From Lunularia cruciata (Eukaryota; Streptophyta; Marchantiopsida; Lunulariales; Lunulariaceae): a DNA stretch of 64,000 bases. The translations under genes were made by a program, and so were the position numbers. Shown here piece after piece: positions 55,610 to 64,000 of the stretch. Location: positions 60,960,333 to 61,024,332 of the forward strand of contig OX419756.1 of NCBI GenBank assembly GCA_948567375.1, given 5' to 3'. The notes under the pieces were generated by a model. That model ran no database searches. It worked only from the letters and a program-made list of their open reading frames with translations, and was not told where the DNA came from. Numbering within the stretch: position 1 is the first letter of the stretch; the number at the start of each line of letters is the position of its first letter.

Positions 55610-57690
55610 TCTATACGTAGAGACGGTATATGAGTAACTGGAGCAGAAGCCGTTCGCAGAGTCGGTAAAGTGTAATTGAATGCAACGGCCAATCCAGAGG
55701 CACTAGAGGCCAACACCCTTCGAACTAGTACTCCCTCTAGTGACCTTCAAACATCCTCTTAATTTCTCGCCTTTGCTCCTTGCCACCTACAGTTCACATG
55801 AAGTAAAAGGAGTGCATGAATTTTTAAAGACCGGTATGGTATACTGAAATCTCTGGTAGTGTCAATTGCAGTCTATCCCTGACTATACCACTACAAGGCG
55901 ATAAATTGCGATCATGCGTGACGTTATATGAAGTACTAAGCCTTTTGGACATTAACCGAGTGCTAGCTACCAGTTAGAGGACAAAATTTGAAGTGCAACC
56001 TGAAGGACTGCCGATACTCGAATGCAATTATAGCATAGATCTAACATGTTTGGTATGAGGCCTATCACACATCCACAGGTGATACAACATGCAAGTGACA
56101 AATAGTATTCTTTTAGAATCAGTATAATGTGGTAGTATCCCTGCGGCTTGGCTGCTGAATTTCAGCCCTTTCTATGTAATAAGGAAATGGATACTACTCC
56201 ACAAATATCCAAATCTCGCACAACTTGATTGCAGAAGATGAAAATGAGGTCAAAAGCTCGTATTCCTTCCAAAGTCCTCTCCCAATGTTGTCAAGCAGAT
56301 TAGAATCTAATGAATTGAATCGATCTAAAGTTTACTGCAACTTTTAAGCTTACCGAGGTGTATGTCAAGAACTACCAACAGGTAGACGACGTAAACCGAG
56401 AGAATTGCGTATCATAGTGACTGCTTACAACAACTGAAATTGGAACACTGAGTGATTTGTCCAACAAGTTCTCCCATACCTCTGACTCGCCTTCTAAGAT
56501 TTTGAAGAGTATGCCGGACTGAAGTTGATTGACCACATTGTCCCTCGCAGATAAATAGGAAAGAATGTCGCTAGTCGGATAATTCGGAATCCAAGTACCT
56601 GCAGTAGGTGACGGGAAAAGGATAGAGGCGTTAGCTAAGCAAATCTAACCCTTGACATTTACTTCTAGAATGCACATTGCCATATGTAATGTCAATTGTC
56701 AAGCTCACACTGCTACCGAAGCTAATCGGCTCTCTCACGAGACGAGGGTTCTGAAATTCCAACTGATGATGTACAAGCTAAGTTGCGCAGAACCTCTGAA
56801 AAACTCAAATGTGAAGCAGAAATTTTACCACAACTAAGACTCACACCACAAACTGACAATCCAATGGAGCAAAGAACTCCAGCGTTTATTGAACGCATTC
56901 AGTGAGCCTCCTGGGCAATCTCAGGAGAAGGTTTAAACCCTAACCTTCTTGTTTAGTGTTCCGGTGCTCCCTAGAAAAATCGTGCGGTTCTTCACTCAAA
57001 TCATCGTAAACTAGAACAAGCCGATCACTCAAACTCGAAAGCCGAGTTCCCGATCAACACCAGATCAACAGACTAACAAAATGCCAATCGATGAGCTCAC
57101 GACAAGAATTCCCATAGACTTCTCTATTCATCAGTAATCCGCTTTTTACGGCTATGACAAGTGAGTAAAACTTAGCCAAGTTAAGCTCACACCTCGCCAC
57201 CTGTGGTCTGAACCCCTAACGCTCGAAATCCTTCGTACGATCGGTCCGCTCGACCTACAACTCCGCGCTCAGACTTCTTCACGAAGTAATGACTTAACTT
57301 GCACGAAATATTGCAACGATCAAACATGCATCGTCGCACCCCGCATGTCCGAACCTTCAAGGAAGGAAGAAGAGGATTGAAGTGCATGCAGAAACAGTGG
57401 CAGAGGCTGCTAGAACAAGAGAACGACACGACCAGAGTCTTACAAGCAACTTCTGGACCGATCTAATTAGAGCCAGAAGTATCTAGAATAACCTCGCGCC
57501 ACAAGACGAGGAGGCAGATTCAAGTATACCCACACATCAGCCATTCTAATCAGGGATGTTAACCTGGGTTACGATTCACACTGAAACCCTGTCTTAGTGT
57601 GACAGGGCTGTGACCCGATAAAGTGGTGGACGTTCAAATCTCGACCACGCTCATATTTTCAGTCGGGAAGTGAATTTGCCTCATCTGCTT
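55610..57690. other. host DNA upstream of the Hikeshi gene
   Basis: The first few hundred bases on the right presumably hold its promoter and 5' UTR, but no TATA box stands out. The remaining short ORFs have no recognisable domain. A weak tRNA-like SINE remnant lies at about 57,595-57,660. Confidence 0.45.
57595..57660 (+). repeat. possible tRNA-derived SINE remnant
   Basis: Around 57,625-57,655 the sequence GTGGTGGACGTTCAAATCTC followed by GACCACGCTC resembles a tRNA T-arm/B-box region closed by a GTGGT/ACCAC stem. No A box or full cloverleaf is evident. Confidence 0.25.
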
Positions 57691-57699
57691 GTTATAGTA

Positions 57700-59920
57700 T
57701 GCAGGAGAAAAACATATGAAGTGAGGAGGAAGCCAACCCATAACCTTCAAAATCAAGGTGGAAAAGAGCTTATAATTGGGATTCAACATCTACGTGGTTG
57801 TGTATTTTTTATCAGAAGAACAGCTTTCCATTATGATGGTCCAACTATGTGATTTTCCATCGTCATCATTGGATGCAGGTTTCTACTCCAATACAAGGGC
57901 AAATTAGACTGTATCTGAAGACCTCTTATACTTCTTTACATCAAATCTTAATATAAGATTGGAATTTAGATTGTCCCTTACTCTATTTCAAACAGAACAG
58001 AAATTTAATGGGAAAAGGGAAAAAGGAGAATGTTTGTCTTGAAATATTTTAATAAAGAAAATTGATAGCTATGCGCGGTATTTGCTTTGAATTATTGCAA
58101 TGTTATATCCAGCACACATGACTTTTAAGAATCCAACTAGATTTACAGAAATCCTACAGCTTTTTACAAAACCTTTGTATACTCCTAAGGAAGTATTTGA
58201 ATCAGTAACACTGTCCGCAAAGTCGACAAACTAGCGTTCACGCAAGGGGTAATTAGTCCACACATGTGTGAAAGTTATTCTACGAGTTTTGCCAATCTCA
58301 CATACATTTCGAAAACTAGCCCTTGGCGAGTTTCATACATATCATCAACAACTTGTCCTCTGCGAGTTAAACTCGCAGGAGACTTCTCGGCATCCATAAC
58401 AAACTTATTGCTGCAGTTCGCACTTCAAAATCTACAATCAATTCTTATCATCATCCCTTTAAACATGTGCATCACACTCTCGAATTTAACCCAATTTAGT
58501 TCCAAATTTTCAGTTTCATGTGAATTTTGAGAAAAATCACTTCTACTTTGTGGATAACATTAATATGTAAGCAAATATTTATTTAGGAATTATATTCCAT
58601 TACTTATTTCATACAATGAGTAGAATTTTGTATACTAAAATGATAGAACATCGTTTCGCGTTGATATACCTATTCTATGACATCTGAAAGTAGATCTTTG
58701 ACCTGAACTAGGCAAGATATAATTCCTAATTGTGTTTTTCTTTCACCATAAATATACATACTATTGTTGTAATCCACGTATTTCAGATTTCTTTTCTCTT
58801 TACATGGGATTGATTGATTGATTTTCTGGATTTTAATCATATATTGCAAAGTTTACTTGTCCAAAACAATTAAAGCCAAATAAAAATGTTCAGAATTATA
58901 TATTATACACTTAATAACTACACGTTCTGCATCCTATACATTGACACGAATCTATTTCTATCTCTTTCAATAATACATATCCTTCGAGAATTGATACTAT
59001 GTTAGTTCCGTAATTATCATGGGAAGAATTTAGTATACAAAATCAATATAGATTGCAAAGCCAACACTCTATGATTTAGATATTTGATAATATAATATAA
59101 ATTTTGCAAATTTTAGCTCTTGAACCTCAATTGAATCTAATTGAAATCAAGTTACAAGTAGTTCATACACTTGGTCCCTAAATATTCATACTTTCTTAGA
59201 TTAAGAAAATATTTTATGTAGATTATCAATAGTGTACGTTATGTTATGTGACATGATATAGCTCTATTTGGTATATATTTTCCTAGGCCTATAGTAGATA
59301 CAATTCTCATAGTCACCCCAAGTCTCATGGAACATATGTCATATGTGGTGACATAACATAGACACTTAGACTAAGAGTCTCTTCCTACTAGTGAGTTATT
59401 TGGAAAATATTTTACATAGTCCAAATCTAGAATGTGATCACATGAGAGGAATATACTTTTTGGACTTTAGACAAGAAAAGAAAGTGTTCCTTTCTGATTA
59501 AATTTTTTTTTAATTTTTTTTCTTCTCTCATGAATATAAATTCTTTTTTACTTTGTATCAATAATCTTGCACATGAATTAATAAAGTTGTCCTATCCTGC
59601 AACATGACCTATGTTGTCTACTTACTAATGCTAGTAATTCAATGGAACTTTGCTCTTGTGAGTACTCTTAAGATCTAAGAAATATTGCTTTTAGAATCTT
59701 TTATCATTCATTCCAAAATAGACAAGTGAAAAAGCTTTCTTACTGTTGGGTAAGATAAGATAATTAGCTAATAATGTGCAAGGTAGTGAACAAATGACAA
59801 ATTTATCATCTAAACATATAAATTTAGCCCTTAATAAAGAAATTTTTTTAATAGATACCAATAATCTTCATATTTGTCATTTGATTATATAATAGATTGT
59901 TATATACCAGTCCACCAAAA
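57700..59920. other. AT-rich stretch without genes
   Basis: Long AT-rich sequence with no ORF of coding character, no clear LTR ends and no recognised domain. Confidence 0.5.
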
Positions 59921-59949
59921 GCAACATCGCAATTAGCACACCAATAGCT

Positions 59950-60534
59950 TTGGTTGTGAAGGAGGGGATTGAGAAGCTCAAGGAAGTAGGATTTATCTTT
60001 GAGGTGTAGAATTCAGAATTGGTGTCTCTAATTGTGATTGTGAAGAGAAAGAATGGCAAACTTTGTGTATGTGTGGATTACAAGAAGCTCAACAATGTTA
60101 CTAATAAGGTCTATCACCCTTTGTCATTCATTGATGAGATCTTGGAGGAGATTGCAGGTCATGAGAGGTATAGTTTTGGAGATGTTTATTGTGGGTATAA
60201 CCAAATCAAAATTCCACCAAAGCATCAACAACTCACCACATTCGCCACACTTTGGGGAACTTATGCTTTCAAGGTCATGCCTTTTGGACTTTGCAATGCT
60301 CTAGCCACATTCCAATGGTTTGTGAACAAGGTGTTTGAACCTTACATTGGGAAATTTGCGAGAGACTTCATTGACAATGTTTGTGTTTATGGGAGCAAGG
60401 AGGAGCACTTTGAGCACCTGATCAAGGTCTTGCAATGCTTGGATGAAGCAAAGGCATCAATCAACCTAGAGAAGTGCATTTTTGGTTGTGAAGGAGGTCT
60501 ACTTTTGAGACACATCATTCCAAGGATGGAATAG
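59950..60534 (+). pseudogene. reverse transcriptase of element G
   Basis: Reads VKEGIEKLKEVGFIFEV, a TAG near 60,007, then a 171-codon frame with CVCVDYKKLNNVTNKVYHPL, FGDVYCGYNQIKI, FKVMPFGLCNALATFQWFVN and FIDNVCVYGSKEEHFEHL. The catalytic motif is FIDN where active enzymes have Y/F-x-D-D, so one metal-binding Asp is lost. The frame stops at 60,534. Confidence 0.85.
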
Positions 60535-60649
60535 CAATTGATCTTGAGAAGGTGAGAAAAATCCGAAATCTTTGATTCCCGTCAAGCTTGACAAAGTTAC
60601 GCTAATTCTTGATGATGGTTGAGTACTATAGAAGGTTCATCTTACAACA

Positions 60650-61150
60650 AAGGTTATGCTTTAACTATCTACATGAAGAAGGGTGTAGAATATATGGTGA
60701 TTTTGGAGGACAAGGAGGTTCTCAAAGCTTTTGAGGAGCTCAAGCAATCCCTTGTTATGGCTCCAATTCTTGCTTAATGTGATTGGAATAAGCCTTTCAT
60801 ACTCTACATTGATGCTTCCAATGTCGATATAGGATGCATTCTTAGTCAATTAGACCAAGATGTGCATGATCATCCAATAGCTTATGCCAGTAGACATATG
60901 AGTTCAATAGAAAAGAATTACTCAACCACACAAAGAGAAGGGTTGGTAGTGATCTTTGGTCTCAAGAAATTTAGACACCAGTTGAGTGGCAAGAAAGCTA
61001 TCATTATCATAGATCACAAGGCTTTGAAGTACATCTTCAAGAAGCCTAATGTGGAAGAGAGGCTAGCAAGGTAGATGATACTCTTGTTTGAGTATGACTA
61101 CACCATTGAGGATAGGCCAAGGAAGAAATATGCAAATGCTAATTTGTTAT
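60650..61150 (+). pseudogene. RNase H of element G
   Basis: The open frame at 60,862-61,074 reads HPIAYASRHMSSIEKNYSTT, REGLVVIFGLKKFRHQLSGK and IIIDHKALKYIFKKPN, which is the gypsy RNase H pattern. The part before it (LYIDASNVDIGCILSQ at about 60,800-60,850) contains the first catalytic Asp. Stops lie between. Confidence 0.82.
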
Positions 61151-61419
61151 CTAGGCCCTATGATCATGATGGAGTTGAACTAGTGGATGATTCCTTCCCA
61201 GATGCAAAGCTCATGACAATCTCAATCACTCAAGAGGTTCTAATGGAGTAAAAGGAGATTGTGGACTTTGTCACAAGAGGTAACTAACCAAGATGGATAC
61301 ATGCTAAAGAGAGAAAGGGTCTCGTAACAAGATCTACACATTATATAATGGTAGAGGATATTCTTTTTCACCAAGGAGCAGATGGTCTACTTCAAAGAGC
61401 AATGGGTAAGGAGGAGTCT

Positions 61420-62376
61420 ATCCTACTCATAAAGAAGTTTCATGAAGGTTTGGTGTGTGGGAGACACTTTGCAAGAAAGGTGACGGCTTTCAAGATTCTA
61501 GATGCAGGTTAATAGGATTTTCAAGGATTGTCTTGATTATTACAAAACTTGTTAGGTTTGTCAAGCTTTTGCTAGAAAGTCTACTTCCACTCCTCCTCTT
61601 AGATCAATTCCATTGCTAGGACCTTTTGAGAAGATGGGGAATTGACTTTGTAGGTCTTCTCAATAGAACTCCAAGAAATAATTGGTACATTGTGGTAATT
61701 ATTGATTACCTTACTAAGTGGGTTGAGGCTAGACCATTGAGGGACAAGAATGAAGATGAAGTTGGTAGATTTCTTTATGAACATTAGGTTTGGGAGCCCT
61801 TTGGAGTGGGTTTTTGATAGAGGAGGAGAGTTTATAGGAAAGATCACTACAACCATGCTACAACATTTCTCTATCACACATAGAGTAGCTACATCCTATA
61901 AGCCAAACTCCAATGACTTGGAAAAGAGGACCAATCAGACCTTGTGCATGATGTTGGCTAAAGATGCAGAAATGGAGATGGTTAAACATCATTGGGACAA
62001 GAAGATTCATGAGGTTTTGTGGGAGTATAGGACAACCATGAAGACTTCCACCACATATTCTCCATTTCATTTGGTATATGCTCTTGATTCTACCTTACCT
62101 ATTCACTTTGATCTTCCTACCTTCCAAAGCATTCATAAGAGATTGAAGAAAGCACAAGCAAGTGATATAGAGAAGTCAAGGAAGGATCAACTCATGGAAT
62201 TTGAGGAGGCAAGAGCAATTGTTATGGTTCAAGTAGAGCAAGCCCAAAGGAAACAAAAGGAGAGCTATGATAAGAGGCAAGGCAATAAGAAAGTAAAGCC
62301 CTTCAAAGAAGGTGATTGGGTATTGTTGTTTGATTCCATTCAATTCAAGAGAGTGCAAAAGAAGTTTTTTTCCTAA
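61420..62376 (+). pseudogene. integrase of element G
   Basis: The core begins with GIDFVGLLNRTPRNNWYIVV and IDYLTKWVEARPL (61,637-61,740). After a frame change near 61,780 an open frame (61,750-62,376) gives WVFDRGGEFIGKITTT (second Asp) and ATSYKPNSNDLEKRTNQTL (catalytic Glu). A C-terminal ESYDKRQGNKKVKPFKEGDW block with the usual DWVLL ending follows. The frame is open for 208 codons, so the 3' half is fairly young. Confidence 0.83.
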
Positions 62377-62550
62377 GAAGTACTTTGGACCTTTCATAGA
62401 GGCAAAAGTGTGGAGAATTACACCTATGATCTCAAGGAGTTGGGAGGAAGACACTTTGATAGGATTAACTATGATAAGTTGAAGATGTATCATAGAAGGT
62501 AAAGAGATCTTCACTTCAAGGACAAAGTGAAAACTTAGTCTGGGGGTAAA

Positions 62551-63230
62551 TGTACCATCCATTTATGCATGTATGTGCTATTATGATATTTAGTTTGGTA
62601 TTACAAGTACTTGAGAGATATTATGTAAATAGAGATAAACGATGGTTCTATATTAATCATGATTAGACAAAGTTAGTTATAGCTAAGATGGAGGGGACAT
62701 TACTTTAGAGGAAGTGGAAAAGATGAGCACCACCTAGGATTCTAGTGTATTGACTTGGTATTATTTGTAGGTGTTTGGCTTTGAAGGAAGAGTTGAGAAT
62801 TCTTGGACCCATAGGCTTTTTTGCTTTGGATTCTTATATCATCCAAAGATAACCCATCCTTGACTTAGTGGTTGGGTCAAGATAAGACCACATGCTTAAG
62901 AGAATATTCCCATGATTATTGATATTCCTTTAGATTTTAAGACTTTTTTTTTACTTTTAGCCTAATACTTTGAGTTACTTCAATAATTAGTAACTTTGGT
63001 GTGTAACTATTTCATAAGTATATAAACTAGGGATGAAGCTGTACTCATCATCCTTTCATTTGCAACTATCTCTCTCTCATTGAGTTCTTTAGTGATCAAT
63101 AGTTTGGGTCTTGGAGTGTTAGCCTTGGAGGAGTATGATAGAGTTGGGGTTCCTTGCCTTCTTAGTCATGGTGCACTACTAAAATAGCTATTAGAGGTTC
63201 ATCTTGAGTGAAAGATAGGCCAATTCACAA
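62551..63230 (+). repeat. 3' LTR of element G (right end uncertain)
   Basis: Begins TGTACCATCCATTTATG directly after TCTGGGGGTAAA, a short polypurine tract. A TATA box (TATAAA) lies at 63,021-63,026 with a pyrimidine-rich CTCTCTCTC stretch at 63,070. The right border is not marked by a primer site and is a guess. Confidence 0.6.
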
Positions 63231-63269
63231 TACATTCCACCCCCATGACCATGGTGGAGTACTAGACCA

Positions 63270-64000
63270 ACTTGTTACTAAAGAAGAAGAGAAGGTGATG
63301 GTGGAAAAAGAAGAGAATATCTTGATATCCTAGTTGTAAGTAAAGAAGTGGGTCTTCTTTACTCGTTTCTCCCCTCCTCCAACATTAGGAGAGACAATAT
63401 GAACTTTGACTACTTCACCTTCAATAGAACAATGTGCGTCAACTCCACCCCAAGAACCTATGCTTGAGAGAATGTTTGAACTTCACCATCATGATTGCAT
63501 GGAAGGAGGTTCTTGAGTGAAGAAAAGGGTAAGGGTCCAAGGAAAAAATTGTCCTTGGACTTGGATGAATTAATTTTTGGTTTCAACTATTGCTGCTAAG
63601 ATTGTGGTAGCTACTAAAGTTTTATTTAGTAGGAAATTGGAGGAGGAGAAGGGAGCAACAAGTTCTCCAATGATATTAGAGGTAGAAAAAACTTGGTGGT
63701 CACGATGCTTGTTTGTGATCACCCATAAGAAGAAGAAGAAGCAACCCCAACACTACAACAAGAGGGAAGCCCAAGTGTCATATAGAGGGGATGAAGAAGA
63801 AGCACAAGGAGTAATTGAGTGCTAAGGATGAGGAGGTACCATCTCTCAAGCAAGAACTAAAGGTTTCCCATCTCCAAAGCACCATGGAAAAGCAAGCCCT
63901 CAACATGGATGTTGAAAAGGCCAAAATGCATGTTGAGGAACTGACCACAATTGTCAATAAACATAAGGAACATGAGTAGATCCTCCACGTGCAGGTTAAG
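63270..64000 (+). pseudogene. charged coiled-coil ORF fragment, runs off the right edge
   Basis: Pieces of a Lys/Glu-rich protein in shifting frames: EEEKVMVEKEENIL near 63,290, an open frame at 63,577-63,825 (RKLEEEKGATSSPMILEVEK, KKKKKQPQHYNKREAQVSYR), then a coil EEVPSLKQELKVSHLQSTME near 63,840. It resembles the coiled-coil ORFs at 11.1-13.3 kb and in B1/B2. Function unknown. Confidence 0.35.

Larger units (their letters stand above)
59930..62540 (+). mobile_element. Ty3/gypsy element G, pol region, 5'-truncated
   Basis: Plus-strand RT, RNase H and integrase in gypsy order, followed by a purine-rich tract and an LTR start at 62,551. The protein text differs from families A, H and E1, so it is a fourth gypsy family. 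No gag or protease is present; sequence left of about 59,930 is not recognisable. Confidence 0.82.

Noticed and set aside
1..64000. CRISPR arrays, bacterial operons, rRNA genes, complete tRNA genes
   Set aside because: No regular spacer repeats, no prokaryotic gene layout, no cloverleaf or rRNA sequence recognised; the window is eukaryotic.

Overview
This is nuclear DNA of a plant, most likely a land plant. The evidence is plant-type Ty3/gypsy retrotransposons whose primer sites match plant initiator tRNA-Met, one chromovirus with a chromodomain, spliced DNA transposons, and one host gene (Hikeshi/OPI10 family) in its plant form with a single spliceosomal intron. A LINE with a restriction-like endonuclease (RLE), a Tigger element and a Harbinger element make a non-flowering lineage (bryophyte, lycophyte, fern or gymnosperm) plausible, but the sequence alone does not settle this. 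Most of the window is layered, decayed transposon sequence. There are no rRNA genes, no convincing tRNA genes and no CRISPR arrays.

Layout. 1-1.9 kb: 5' end of a minus-strand Ty3/gypsy element (E1) with LTR, primer site, two small related leader ORFs and an open gag running off the left edge. 1.9-3.5 kb: 3' half of an RLE-type LINE. 3.5-8 kb: non-coding DNA with short LINE 3'-end relics. 8-9.3 kb: a decayed PIF/Harbinger transposase with a recognisable intron. 10.6-11 kb: a solo LTR of family A carrying a heat-shock-element-like array. 11.1-14 kb: a decayed minus-strand ORF with coiled coil. 14-17.3 kb: little recognisable.

17.3-44.6 kb is a nested stack that I reconstruct as one minus-strand gypsy element (H): gag at 42.5-44.6, protease near 29.6, RT at 25.4-24.9 and again 21.1-20.6, RNase H at 20.5-20.1, integrase at 19.5-18.4. 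It was broken by two copies of an unclassified coiled-coil element (B1 in plus, B2 in minus orientation), by a Tigger transposon (25,916-27,985) and by a solo E1-type LTR (19,495-20,091). B2 was itself hit by a family A chromovirus (A1, 31,407-35,661, TSD CTCAT) and by a second H-family copy (D, about 36.4-42.3 kb).

44.6-49.7 kb: a second family A chromovirus (A2, plus strand) with chromodomain, 23-G polypurine tract and 3' LTR; its gag carries a clean 130-bp LINE insertion. 49.7-51.5 kb: old repeats. 51.5-52.8 kb: second RLE LINE copy. 52.8-57.7 kb: the only stretch that looks like unique host DNA, holding the apparently intact Hikeshi gene. 57.7-59.9 kb: AT-rich DNA without genes. 59.9-63.2 kb: decayed gypsy pol (element G) and LTR. 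63.2-64 kb: a coiled-coil ORF fragment.

Nearly every transposon ORF is broken. The likely working or recently working items are the Hikeshi gene, the open E1 gag and the Tigger transposase, which shows only two lesions.
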